From: Caldifarciminota bacterium | GTDB taxonomy: Bacteria; Hydrothermota; Tepidihabitantia; B3-TA06 | NCBI GenBank assembly: GCA_016934635.1 | Contig: JAFGSK010000027.1 | Location: 1-33,381 of the forward strand | Reading direction: 5' to 3' | Length of the DNA: 33,381 bases | In this document: piece after piece, positions 15,714-23,616 of the stretch | How the letters are laid out: every line of letters begins with the position of its first letter | Numbering within the stretch: the stretch's first letter is position 1 | Position numbers and translations under genes: made by a program | The notes under the pieces: generated by a model | What the model saw: only the letters and a program-made list of their open reading frames with translations | Told to the model about the DNA's origin: nothing | Database searches by the model: none

Positions 15714-16160
15714 ATGGACGAAGAAGAAAAAAAAGTCAGGTTTTCAGACTTCAGCGCGTTGTGGGAGGAAGAGTGGGGAAAAGGACGCATGTCCTGGGGA
15801 GGCAAAGGAGACTGGGTAGTAATCGGAAGCATCTTTGCTTTACTGGTGCTTTGTCAGATCCTTGACTGTACGGATAAGATGCCTTTAAAAAACTGGTTCA
15901 GGTATTTTTTTATCGCAGCCGGCCTCATCTGGCTCGTAGGCGGGGTGATACGGTTCCTGGTTCCCCAGTGGCGCAGGCCTTTACCAGGGCTGTTCTTCCC
16001 GGGTTATGCGTTCTGCACCCTGGGCATCATGCTGGCCTTCGGATGGAAGATGTGGCCCGTGATAGCTGTCGCAGTCGGTCTTTTCGCAATGGAGACGATA
16101 ATCTACCAGCATTTCCGAAAGAAGATGCTCGAAGAAAAACGGAAAAGATACGAGGAGTGA
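15714..16160 (+). CDS. Four-span membrane protein of unknown function
   Basis: ATG 15714 (MDEEEKKVRFSDF) is preferred over the TTG one codon upstream; neither has a strong ribosome site. The 148-residue product has an acidic cytoplasmic N-terminus, then hydrophobic segments at about 36-50, 66-83, 95-109 and 112-125, and a very basic tail (FRKKMLEEKRKRYEE). The positive-inside pattern suggests both ends are cytoplasmic. It follows the frameshifted membrane gene and precedes a lipoprotein by one base, so the three may form a unit. No family was recognised. Confidence 0.65.
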   Translation: MDEEEKKVRFSDFSALWEEEWGKGRMSWGGKGDWVVIGSIFALLVLCQILDCTDKMPLKNWFRYFFIAAGLIWLVGGVIRFLVPQWRRPLPGLFFPGYAFCTLGIMLAFGWKMWPVIAVAVGLFAMETIIYQHFRKKMLEEKRKRYEE

Positions 16161-16161
16161 A

Positions 16162-16647
16162 ATGAACCGTTTCTTGATAGTAACGATAGTCTTTTCAGCC
16201 CTATTAATAACTACATGCGCCAAGAACTCACGTAAGGTTGAGGTCGATGTGTCAACAGAGGAAATAGTGGTCGATCCAAATCTACCGCACGATTATCCAC
16301 ACGCACTAATTCCACCTAATGCAACCTGCACCCACGGTTCAACAGGTATGATGAAAGCCGAGGAAAACCCCGAAGGAAACGCCTGGTTCAAGACTGATGC
16401 GTCGTTAGACGATGCAACCGGGGTTTTCGAGGGTCTCGAAGGTTGGGTTGTCGAAGGTAAAGAGCAAATCACCTCTGAACACGGCGAGGGTTTAAGGTTG
16501 TTCCTTGTTGACACGGCCGAATCTTCGACATTACAGGCTAGGATTGAGTTGATGCCTTTTGCGGACCAGGAGGGGAAATCCTATACCAATATACACGTTG
16601 CCTACAGGGGATACGGGGCGCTAAGGCTCGATATCGAGGATCAGTGA
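16162..16647 (+). CDS. Small lipoprotein of unknown function
   Basis: The ATG lies one base after the previous stop; GAGGAG in the end of that gene acts as the ribosome site. Residues 1-20 end in LITTC, an acceptable lipobox. The mature protein (about 140 residues) has an acidic linker followed by one alpha/beta domain (FKTDASLDDATGVFEGLEGW, LFLVDTAESSTLQARIELMPF). It contains a NATCTHGSTG segment that could hold a disulfide or metal. It is probably anchored in the envelope next to the preceding membrane protein. No family was recognised. Confidence 0.65.
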   Translation: MNRFLIVTIVFSALLITTCAKNSRKVEVDVSTEEIVVDPNLPHDYPHALIPPNATCTHGSTGMMKAEENPEGNAWFKTDASLDDATGVFEGLEGWVVEGKEQITSEHGEGLRLFLVDTAESSTLQARIELMPFADQEGKSYTNIHVAYRGYGALRLDIEDQ

Positions 16648-16828
16648 TCCGTAGGGTCAAGGTCTGCCTTGCCCCTATTTGTGTACGGACACCCTGAGAG
16701 GGTATCCTCCTCTTTCTATGTTTTGAATATCTCCGCGGGTTGTTTTCCTCTTACGACAACCGACGGGGTTACCTCCCCCTTGACGGGGTAGGAAGCCGCT
16801 TCAAAGAAGCGGCAGGTGGGGGTGGGAT
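16648..16828. repeat. Palindrome-rich intergenic element between convergent genes
   Basis: These 181 bases hold several dyads. Near 16650-16672 is a CAAGG/CCTTG hairpin. At 16687-16707 is GGA-c-ACCCT/AGGGT-a-TCC, followed by T-rich sequence (probable + strand terminator). At 16795-16813 is a perfect eight-pair GCCGCTTC/GAAGCGGC with AAA loop. GACGGGGT occurs twice (16762-16769, 16782-16789). A CCTCCCCC tract (16772-16779) can pair imperfectly with the GGGGGTGG at 16818-16825 around the eight-pair hairpin. It resembles a REP-like unit or the hairpin end of an IS200/IS605-type element, but no transposase remains. Confidence 0.45.
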
Positions 16829-18004
16829 TTATTTATATAACCTCGCCGTCCACACGCCCTTGTAGTAGTGCTTTAATATCTTCTTCGGGCTTTTGCCCCG
16901 CCTTGCCATCTCCATCGCGCCGTACTGGCACATGCCCACCCCGTGCCCCCAGCCGTGTCCCTCAAACACCATAACGTCCTGCTTCTCGGAAATCTTGAAC
17001 CACGTACTGCGCAGATCGAAGGCGGTTCTGAGTACCGAGCCTTTTATCTCGTGGGTGCCCTGGTCGGATTTGATAATCATCTTCACGACCCGTTTTGACT
17101 TGGGGTTTATATCCAGGCTCCAGGACTTGATTTTGGCGCCTGAAGGAATAGAACGCGCAAGCACAGAGTAGAACTCCTGCTTTAAAACCTCCTTGACCCA
17201 ATCGATATAAGGAGACGCAGCGCAGTAAGGCTTGCCAAAAAGGGGCGCGTCGCGCGTACTGCGAAGGTAGGGAATGGCCGAAGACCAGACGTCCTCGGAG
17301 TTGGCGGTTCGTCCGCCGCAGGTCGAGGAGTAGCGTGCATCTAAAAGCACTTCACCTGAGAACGCCACCAGGCCGCGGGTCCGGTTCACCCCTTCTGTTC
17401 CCCACTTGTTTTCAACGGCTATTCCTCCATATGCCTGGTCTCGTGTGTCTGCATAAACGTCGAACCCTTGTCTGCGGTGGCCTCCGAATCTGGCGATCGC
17501 GTACGACCGAGCGCAAATAGCCTGGGCTTCAACTGCTGCTAGGATGTCTTCACTGCATGGAATCTCGCGGGGTACGACGCCATACAGGTACTCCTCAAGA
17601 GGAAGCATGTTAATGACGTTGAATCCTGACGCTGAACCCGGAGTTACGGCCAGCCACCCCCGATAAGCCTTATCGTTCAAGGTCAGGGTCGTGTGTTCGT
17701 CAGGGGCGACCTTGAGCGGAAGAGAGGCGTTGGTCAAGTACTCGGTGGTGTTGAAGGCTACCGAAAGGCCACCTTTATTATTAATCTCCCAGCTGCCAGG
17801 GCCTACGATCGGAGTCGAACCCCCGGAACTAGAAACGGTATGGCTCCCGTTGGCCGATACCCTGACCTCCGTAACGTTCTCGGCGACAAGCACCTTGACC
17901 ACCGGCTCACGATCCCAGCGTTCTACAATGTAGCGATTGAAGCATCCGCTCAGGGAAAAAAGAGCGACTATGAGTAGTATTGAAAAACTAAGATACTTCT
18001 TCAA
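16829..18004 (-). CDS. SpoIID/LytB-domain lipoprotein, probable peptidoglycan lytic transglycosylase
   Basis: The start is a TTG at 18004 with GGAGG six bases upstream; it lies inside the last codons of hslV (17-base overlap). A lipoprotein signal ends LSGC (C21). Residues about 35-120 are a linker and beta region. The SpoIID/LytB domain follows with its hallmark segments: LPLEEYLYGVVPREIP, AQAICARSYA, the STCGGRTANSEDVW loop, and GHGWGHGVGMCQYGAMEMA near the C-terminus. Relatives cleave glycan strands of denuded peptidoglycan (Bacillus SpoIID) or activate amidases (LytB). The organism probably does not sporulate, so a role in wall remodelling or division is more likely. It is the last gene of the rluD-topA-xerC-hslV operon. 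Confidence 0.9.
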   Translation of the reverse strand: MKKYLSFSILLIVALFSLSGCFNRYIVERWDREPVVKVLVAENVTEVRVSANGSHTVSSSGGSTPIVGPGSWEINNKGGLSVAFNTTEYLTNASLPLKVAPDEHTTLTLNDKAYRGWLAVTPGSASGFNVINMLPLEEYLYGVVPREIPCSEDILAAVEAQAICARSYAIARFGGHRRQGFDVYADTRDQAYGGIAVENKWGTEGVNRTRGLVAFSGEVLLDARYSSTCGGRTANSEDVWSSAIPYLRSTRDAPLFGKPYCAASPYIDWVKEVLKQEFYSVLARSIPSGAKIKSWSLDINPKSKRVVKMIIKSDQGTHEIKGSVLRTAFDLRSTWFKISEKQDVMVFEGHGWGHGVGMCQYGAMEMARRGKSPKKILKHYYKGVWTARLYK

Positions 18005-18527
18005 TGTAAACCTCCGAATTGGTATAAATGCATATCTCCGAAGTGATGCGGAGTGATTCTTCCACTATCTCTCTTGCCGAAAGTTTTGAGTGTTTGGCAA
18101 GCCCACGCGCGCAAGCAAGTGCATAAGGCGCACCTGAGCCGATGGCAACGATGTTGTCGTCAGGCTCGATAATGTCTCCTGCACCTGAAACGACGAACGC
18201 GTGCTCGGGATCGAGGATGGCCATGAACGCCTCGAGCCTGCGCAGCGCCCTGTCCAGCCTCCACTCCTTGGCAAGTTCTATAACCGCCCGGGTAAGGTTG
18301 GAAGGATATTCGTTTACCTTGCCTTCGAACTTTTCATACAAGGTCAGGGCGTCGGCGGTGGAACCTGCGAACCCCACCAGGATACTGTCACCGACCTTGC
18401 GTATCTTGCGCGCGGTGTGCTTCATCACCGTGTCTCCCAGCGTGACCTGACCGTCTGCGCCGACAACGGCGATCTTGCGCTTACGGTCAAGCATACCTAG
18501 AACGGTAGTCGATCTGATCTCAGACAT
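17988..18527 (-). CDS. hslV: HslV/ClpQ proteasome-like peptidase subunit
   Basis: HslV forms a double hexamer that degrades proteins fed by the ATPase HslU. The start is ATG 18527, with AAAGGAGG upstream; a longer frame to 18581 lacks a ribosome site. The 179-residue length fits. The N-terminus is MSEIRSTTVLGM, so T7 (T of TT) is the expected Thr nucleophile. A five-residue extension starting with Ser precedes it, as in the Bacillus enzyme CodW, which is reported to use an N-terminal serine. GDGQVTLG-type (GADGQVTLGDTVMKHTARKIRK), GFAGSTADA, IGSGAPYA and CIYTN motifs are all present. hslU, normally next, is replaced by the SpoIID-family gene. Confidence 0.95.
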   Translation of the reverse strand: MSEIRSTTVLGMLDRKRKIAVVGADGQVTLGDTVMKHTARKIRKVGDSILVGFAGSTADALTLYEKFEGKVNEYPSNLTRAVIELAKEWRLDRALRRLEAFMAILDPEHAFVVSGAGDIIEPDDNIVAIGSGAPYALACARGLAKHSKLSAREIVEESLRITSEICIYTNSEVYIEEVS

Positions 18528-18553
18528 TTGTTCCTCCTTTAATAGAGCACCGT

Positions 18554-18572
18554 TAATACAAAGTGCAAAATG
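18554..18572 (+). repeat. Left copy of inverted repeat flanking the four-helix-bundle gene
   Basis: The reverse complement of this segment, CATTTTGCACTTTGTATTA, matches 18966-18984 at 16 of 19 positions. It lies just after the four-helix-bundle stop codon region, between that gene and hslV. Confidence 0.6.
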
Positions 18573-18577
18573 TAAAA

Positions 18578-18961
18578 TCACTCACTCTGTTTCGTCGTTA
18601 CAACCGATTTTGCAAAGTTTTTTACCAACTCCTCAGCTTCTCGAAGAACCGAACAACACTCTTGACTATTCACGATATCAGCCTCATTTGCTAACCTCAA
18701 CCAATAGAAAGATTCTTTAAGCTCCTTCAAAACTATCTGCATTTTGTGGATAAAATCCTTTTTACTTTCAGCTCCCCATGCTTCCTCGTAATTAGCACCG
18801 GAAGAAGTTGCAGACCTGATTAGCTGACCTGCAATGTGACGACTTGCCGCCGTGTTCTTAAATCTTGGTGTTAATTTTACAACTGAAACCGCAAACTTCA
18901 TCCAGCGATCTGATAGATTCTGACCTCTCTTATTCATCTTGGGATATTTTGACTCTTGCAC
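18578..18961 (-). CDS. Four-helix-bundle protein (23S rRNA intervening-sequence protein family)
   Basis: The 127-residue product carries the family pattern: an LSDRWMKFAVSVVKLTPRF helix, SRHIAGQLIRSATSSGANYEEA, FIHKMQIVLKELKESFYWLRLA and LREAEELVKNF. These small dimeric or pentameric bundles are encoded in 23S rRNA intervening sequences and as scattered stand-alone genes; their biochemical role is unsettled. The start could be 18961 or ATG 18937 (MNKRGQ); neither has a strong ribosome site. The gene interrupts the xerC-hslV pair and is bracketed by 19-base imperfect inverted repeats (18554-18572 and 18966-18984), suggesting it arrived as a small cassette. Confidence 0.88.
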   Translation of the reverse strand: MQESKYPKMNKRGQNLSDRWMKFAVSVVKLTPRFKNTAASRHIAGQLIRSATSSGANYEEAWGAESKKDFIHKMQIVLKELKESFYWLRLANEADIVNSQECCSVLREAEELVKNFAKSVVTTKQSE

Positions 18962-18965
18962 TATG

Positions 18966-18984
18966 CATTTTGCCTTTTGAATTA
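18966..18984 (+). repeat. Right copy of inverted repeat flanking the four-helix-bundle gene
   Basis: CATTTTGCCTTTTGAATTA is the partner of the inverted copy at 18554-18572. It abuts the xerC stop codon (18986-18988), so the whole segment between the repeats can be read as an insertion between xerC and hslV. Confidence 0.6.
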
Positions 18985-18985
18985 C

Positions 18986-19897
18986 TCATTTGTCTTCCGC
19001 TCGTGGATGCGCCTTCTTGTATATCTCCTTCAGCCGCTTTACCCCCACGTGGGTATATGCCTGGGTGGTGGATAGGGACGCATGCCCCAAAAGCTCCTGC
19101 ACCGCACGAAGGTCTGCGCCGCGCTCCATCAGGTGGGTAGCAAAGCTGTGCCTGAGCGCATGAGGATTGACGGCGGGCGCATCTGGCAGTTGTGAAAGGT
19201 AGTAGTTGACGATTCGGCGCAGATCACGGACACCCATGCGTTTGCCTGCGGGTTCTTTGATGAATACTGGGCCTGAGGTTCGTGCCTCGATGTATGACTT
19301 GACGGCATCTGAAGCCCTGGAGCCCAGGGGTACGATACGTTCCTTCGAGCCTTTGCCGAACACCTTTATCTCGCCTCTTGCGAAATCGATGTTTGGGACA
19401 TCGAGTCCGGCAAGCTCGGATATACGCAGTCCTTCATCGTAGAGGAGTTCGACGATAGCGCGGTCGCGGAGGAGATCCGGATCATCGGCCATATTGAGTC
19501 TGGTAAACACCTCTTCCATCTGCGACTGGGTAAATACGTGCGGGAGCCTCTTGGAAAGCCTTGGGCCTTTGACCAGCCTGGCCGGGTTGAGCTTGATGCG
19601 CTCCTCTGCGCACAGGAACTTGAACAAGCTCTTTGCCGATGAGAGTCGGCGCTGGATGGTCCGTTTCGAGTAGCCAAGTCTGGTCTGAAGCGCAATGAAT
19701 CCTCGAACATCCTGTCTGTCCACCGCATACAAATCGGATTTCCCCTTGTATTCTTTGAGGTAATCCAGAAAGTGCTCGAGGTCCTTGCGGTAGGCTCGAA
19801 GGGTGTGAGGCGATGCCCTGCGTTCGTCGCGGAGAAAGACGATAAACTCCTCGGCATCCGGAGGAAGAGGTGGTGTCGATCCCTTTGGTTCAGGCAT
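18986..19897 (-). CDS. xerC: XerC/XerD-type tyrosine recombinase, catalytically complete
   Basis: Xer recombinases resolve chromosome dimers at dif. The 303-residue protein has a core-binding domain at 12-97 and a catalytic domain with the full set of active residues: R158 (GLRISEL), K182 (GKGSKER), H246 and R249 (HALRHSFATHL), H272 (LLGHASL) and nucleophile Y281 (TTQAYTHV). ATG 19897 overlaps the upstream gene by eight bases, implying coupling. Position between topA and hslV is the classical xerC (codV) location, but XerC and XerD cannot be told apart by sequence inspection alone. Its upstream neighbour is a degenerate relative, which may be a non-catalytic partner. Confidence 0.93.
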   Translation of the reverse strand: MPEPKGSTPPLPPDAEEFIVFLRDERRASPHTLRAYRKDLEHFLDYLKEYKGKSDLYAVDRQDVRGFIALQTRLGYSKRTIQRRLSSAKSLFKFLCAEERIKLNPARLVKGPRLSKRLPHVFTQSQMEEVFTRLNMADDPDLLRDRAIVELLYDEGLRISELAGLDVPNIDFARGEIKVFGKGSKERIVPLGSRASDAVKSYIEARTSGPVFIKEPAGKRMGVRDLRRIVNYYLSQLPDAPAVNPHALRHSFATHLMERGADLRAVQELLGHASLSTTQAYTHVGVKRLKEIYKKAHPRAEDK

Positions 19898-21455
19898 TAC
19901 GCTCTAATTCTATCTGCGGAAGCTTACGTTTTAGTGCTTCGGCAAATTTTTGCATTTCGGAAGTATCGGGGTAGAAATCCTTATGGAAGAAGGAATCATC
20001 GGGGTTATTCACTGTCTTAACATAATCAATAAACCTTCGTACAATAGTCATCCGCCGGTTGATTAACCGGTTATCAGTTACATGGTTATGCAGGTAACAG
20101 TTGTAAGCTCTCAAATGGGATTCGGCAACAAATTCAACCCTTACCCTTACGGATGATCTTAAAAACCCGGCAAATATCACTAAATCCCTTTCGTAGATAT
20201 TCAAAACTCTTTTATCTATTTCAACCCAATCGCGTAGAAATCCGATAAACTCCCAAGCATAGGGTGCGAGATATAAACGATCCTGAATGACCGGAAAAAC
20301 ATGGCGTTCTGTGCCCATATAACGATAGAAACCCCTTAAGTGTGTAAGTTTATTCTCAATGGTTTTTCTTAAATTGCCCGACCGAACCTGCATAACGATG
20401 AAGGCACGGATGTCAATCCGATCCACATCAAGCAGTTTCTTCTTTTCCGGATATTCATCCAGGAATTTCCAGAAAAGGGAAAGGGTATTTCGATATAACC
20501 ATTGCGTATTTTCAGAAAGTCTGCGTTCAGTGCGAAGATAGGCAAGGAACTCATCGACTTCAGGAGGGGGTTCTGGAAAGGGTGGAACTATTCTATCGTT
20601 TGTGAGGACATTAGTATATATACCGATCGCCAGTTCCGACTTATAAGCCAACTGCCCTTTGAAAACCTCAGACGGGAATCCTTTCTTAATCATATTAGCA
20701 GCTAAGCTGTGTTTTAAGATAGATGATTCAATTCCCGATATATCACTGAGTTTAGATATGCATCGTTTTACTGTTCTGTGTATTTGCCGTGGGTGTAAAC
20801 GCTCTGTTTTCTTCTCGGATAGAAAAATTGGTCCTGTTACAATGTTGGTTTCATTCAAGTACTTATTAAGTGTTTTATCAACATCGGTGGACAAAGGGAC
20901 TACTCTTTCATTTTGTTCCTTTCCTGCAACTCTTATCTCTTTGTTAGAAAAGTCGAAATCTTCCGCATCCAATCCAGCGAGTTCTGATGCAGTCAATCCC
21001 AGGTAATAGAATAATTTCATTATCAGGCGCTCCTGTGATGATTCAATCCAACCATCGAACAGTTGTTTTATCTGCTCCTCAGACAAAATTGATGGATACG
21101 GATCTGGCCTTCGGATAGTCGGTCTTTTGACGCACTCAGCAGGATTGTTGTCTGTGAGGCCGGTTTCGATGAGGTAACGGTAGAAGCTCCTCAAAATAGA
21201 AATCTTTACTGCAATAGTTTCTTTGCTTCGACCTGAAAGTTCAAGCGCTTCTTTATATATTTCTACATAGATCGAGGTTGCGTTAAGAATATCCAATCCT
21301 ATAAAATGAGAAGACAGAAAACGAAGGAAAAGCGAAAGAACATTGCGATAAACCTTTATTGTATTAGGGGATGCGTTCCGCTTCGTAATCATATACTCAA
21401 TAAAATCTTCAATTTCAGGAGATAACGAGGTCGATGGATAAAATCTCTCAGCCAT
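19890..21455 (-). CDS. Degenerate tyrosine-recombinase relative with three core-binding domains
   Basis: ATG 21455 overlaps topA by eight bases; a longer frame to 21590 would lie inside topA and is rejected. The 521-residue architecture is core-binding domain 1 (about 12-105), a recombinase catalytic fold (about 122-285), core-binding domain 2 (about 297-381) and a third core-binding-like domain (about 398-482). Compared with the XerD signature, Arg is T155 (GLTASEL), His is S245, Arg is K248 (LKHSLAANM) and His is Y271; only K179 and the Tyr Y280 (GIYTNV) remain. Strand exchange is therefore unlikely. Domain 2 shares about 33 of 83 residues with the neighbouring xerC, suggesting duplication. 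It is more AT-rich than topA and xerC. Perhaps a DNA-binding partner or regulator of Xer recombination. Confidence 0.8.
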   Translation of the reverse strand: MAERFYPSTSLSPEIEDFIEYMITKRNASPNTIKVYRNVLSLFLRFLSSHFIGLDILNATSIYVEIYKEALELSGRSKETIAVKISILRSFYRYLIETGLTDNNPAECVKRPTIRRPDPYPSILSEEQIKQLFDGWIESSQERLIMKLFYYLGLTASELAGLDAEDFDFSNKEIRVAGKEQNERVVPLSTDVDKTLNKYLNETNIVTGPIFLSEKKTERLHPRQIHRTVKRCISKLSDISGIESSILKHSLAANMIKKGFPSEVFKGQLAYKSELAIGIYTNVLTNDRIVPPFPEPPPEVDEFLAYLRTERRLSENTQWLYRNTLSLFWKFLDEYPEKKKLLDVDRIDIRAFIVMQVRSGNLRKTIENKLTHLRGFYRYMGTERHVFPVIQDRLYLAPYAWEFIGFLRDWVEIDKRVLNIYERDLVIFAGFLRSSVRVRVEFVAESHLRAYNCYLHNHVTDNRLINRRMTIVRRFIDYVKTVNNPDDSFFHKDFYPDTSEMQKFAEALKRKLPQIELERNA

Positions 21456-23616
21456 CTTTCTTCTTTTTATTATTCCGTGGTTCGCAGACCGGGCAGTAGG
21501 CGCCGCGAGGGTCCGCAACCTTGTGCTTGCCGCATTTCTCGCATTTCTCGTCCGAAAGCGGATAACGTGACATGAATGTGCAATCGTCATTGGAACATTT
21601 GTAGAACTTGCCGCGCTTACCGCGAAGCTCGTAAACCTCAGAGCCGCATAAAGGGCAAGGCTGAGTTATGACGAAGGGCATAGTGGTTTTGCACTCAGGG
21701 TAGCGCGAGCAGGCAAGGAACCTGCCGAAGCGGCCTACCTTAACGACCATCTCGGCATCGCATTCAGGACATTTCTTGTCGACCTTGACCGGTTCGTTCT
21801 CCTTCAAAGGACGCGTGTAGCGACACTCCGGAAAACCCGAACATGCAAGAAACTTCCCGAATCTCCCCCACTTCTCAATCAAAGGCTTCCCGCACTTAGG
21901 GCATGCCTCGCCGGTTTCCTTGACAACATCCTGTTTTATCTCCGGGATCTCGGCCTCGACCTTTGCAAGGACCTGGCTGAAAGGCCCCCAGAAATCCCTC
22001 AGAGCCTGCTGCCAGTCAAGCTTGCCATCTGCAATCTGGTCGAGCTCTTCCTCCATTCTGGATGTGAACTTCACGTTGAAAAGCTCTGTAAATCTCGGAA
22101 CAAGGATGTCGTTAACCAATCTGCCCAACTCGGTCGGGATCAGGGTTGAACGTTCGCGTATTGCATAGTGACGTTCCACGAGCGTACCGATGATGGAGGC
22201 ATAGGTGGACGGTCTTCCGATGCCGTATGCATCGAGTTTTCGAACGAGCGACGCCTCGGTATAGCGCGGAGGAGGCTGCGTCTCCTTTCGTTCGACGTTG
22301 AGTTTGATGAGCTTTGCCCTGTCATCCAGCGAGAGATCGGGCAGGCTGAATTTCGTTTCCCTGTCCTGGTGCGAATAGACCCTTTCGTAGCCTTCGAACA
22401 GACGCCTAAGCGTCCTTACCCTGAAGACGTACCCGGAGTGTTCCAGTTCGACAACCGTGCTCTCATAGCGTGCATCGGTCATCTGGGACGCGAGGTAACG
22501 TCGATAGATGAGGTCGTAGAGTCTCCTGGCGTCCCTTTCCAGATAGGAACCGATTGCCTCCGGTGATCGGGCTAAGCCTGTAGGCCTTATCGCTTCGTGG
22601 GCCGCCTGGGCGGTTTTCTTGTCCTTGTATACCCTTGGCTGTGACCACTCAATCCCCATGGTCTCCGAGATGAAACCCTTTGTCAAGGAGATGAATTCCT
22701 GAGCTATGCGCAGGCTGTCTGTCCTCATATAGGATATGAGTCCAACAGTTGTCTCGCCGAGCGTAACACCTTCGTAAAGACCCTGTGCAATCCGCATGGT
22801 CCTGCGCGGTGCTAAGTGAAGAACAGTGGAGGCCTCCTGCTGCAGGGTGGAGGTCTTGAAAGGTGCAGGCGGCGGGAAATGCTTCTCGTCCCGGACATAG
22901 TGGGATACTGCGAGTTCTAAGCCTCTCTTGAGTATCTCCTTCGCGGCCTTCATTTGCTTCTCGTCCACTCGCTCGACACGGCTACCTGCTATCTTTACAA
23001 GCTCCGCTTCAAACTGAGTGCCTTTCGCCTCGAACAATCCCTTGACTACCCAGTAAGGTTCGGGCCTGAAGGCCTCTATCTCGGCCTCACGCTCTGAAAG
23101 AATCCGCAAGGCAACGCTTTGCACCCTGCCTGCGGAAAGTCCCCTGCGTATCATCTGCCAGAGAAGCGGAGAGACCTTGTAACCGACAAGCCTGTCCAGC
23201 ACCCGCCGTGCCTTGTGGGCATCAACTAGGAGTTCGTCTATCTGACCCGGTTCGGCGAGGGCTTTCTTTATACCCTCTTTTGTTATCTCGTAGAACCTTA
23301 TCCGGGAAACGTTTTCTTGGGCAATCTCTTCGGCAAGGTGTTGGGCTATCGCTTCGCCTTCGCGGTCAGGATCCGGCGCCAGAAAGACCGCATCTGCCTT
23401 CTTGGCCTCGTCCCGGATGGCCTTGATATCTTTTGCTTTGCCGCGTATCTTAATGTACTCCGGGATGAACTCGTGATCTTTAATCTCGACACCGAGGCGA
23501 GACTTGGGAAGATCCTTTATGTGCCCCTTGCTTGATATAACCCTGGTTCCAGCTCCGAGTATCTTCTTAATGGTGCGAGCCTTCGTCGGTGATTCAACGA
23601 TTATGAGACTTTTCAT
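21448..23616 (-). CDS. topA: DNA topoisomerase I (type IA)
   Basis: TopA relaxes negative supercoils behind transcription. The 722-residue protein starts with the Toprim domain (LIIVESPTKARTIKKIL) and its acidic DPDREGE motif at 82-88. The catalytic Tyr is Y296 in ISYMRTDSLRI. The C-terminal ~150 residues hold four zinc-finger repeats: CPKCGKPLIEKWGRFGKF, CPECDAEMVVKVGRFGRF, CPLCGSEVYELRGKRGKF and a final CEKCGKHK with CPVC. ATG 23616 has GGAGG upstream and lies 23 bases inside the end of rluD. The gene overlaps its downstream neighbour by eight bases, so the operon is very compact. Confidence 0.98.
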   Translation of the reverse strand: MKSLIIVESPTKARTIKKILGAGTRVISSKGHIKDLPKSRLGVEIKDHEFIPEYIKIRGKAKDIKAIRDEAKKADAVFLAPDPDREGEAIAQHLAEEIAQENVSRIRFYEITKEGIKKALAEPGQIDELLVDAHKARRVLDRLVGYKVSPLLWQMIRRGLSAGRVQSVALRILSEREAEIEAFRPEPYWVVKGLFEAKGTQFEAELVKIAGSRVERVDEKQMKAAKEILKRGLELAVSHYVRDEKHFPPPAPFKTSTLQQEASTVLHLAPRRTMRIAQGLYEGVTLGETTVGLISYMRTDSLRIAQEFISLTKGFISETMGIEWSQPRVYKDKKTAQAAHEAIRPTGLARSPEAIGSYLERDARRLYDLIYRRYLASQMTDARYESTVVELEHSGYVFRVRTLRRLFEGYERVYSHQDRETKFSLPDLSLDDRAKLIKLNVERKETQPPPRYTEASLVRKLDAYGIGRPSTYASIIGTLVERHYAIRERSTLIPTELGRLVNDILVPRFTELFNVKFTSRMEEELDQIADGKLDWQQALRDFWGPFSQVLAKVEAEIPEIKQDVVKETGEACPKCGKPLIEKWGRFGKFLACSGFPECRYTRPLKENEPVKVDKKCPECDAEMVVKVGRFGRFLACSRYPECKTTMPFVITQPCPLCGSEVYELRGKRGKFYKCSNDDCTFMSRYPLSDEKCEKCGKHKVADPRGAYCPVCEPRNNKKKKDG

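Noticed and set aside
16320..16335. 15-base match between the 41-codon ORF (near 7695) and the lipoprotein gene (near 16320), both encoding NATCT
   Set aside because: The similarity does not extend on either side, so chance is the simplest explanation.
16711..16828. Minus-strand open frame read as the end of a transposase
   Set aside because: Protein-like residues come from translated palindromes and no transposase motif could be recognised.
21456..21590. N-terminal extension of the pseudo-recombinase
   Set aside because: The extension lies inside the topA zinc-finger region and is low-complexity; homology to core-binding domains begins after ATG 21455.
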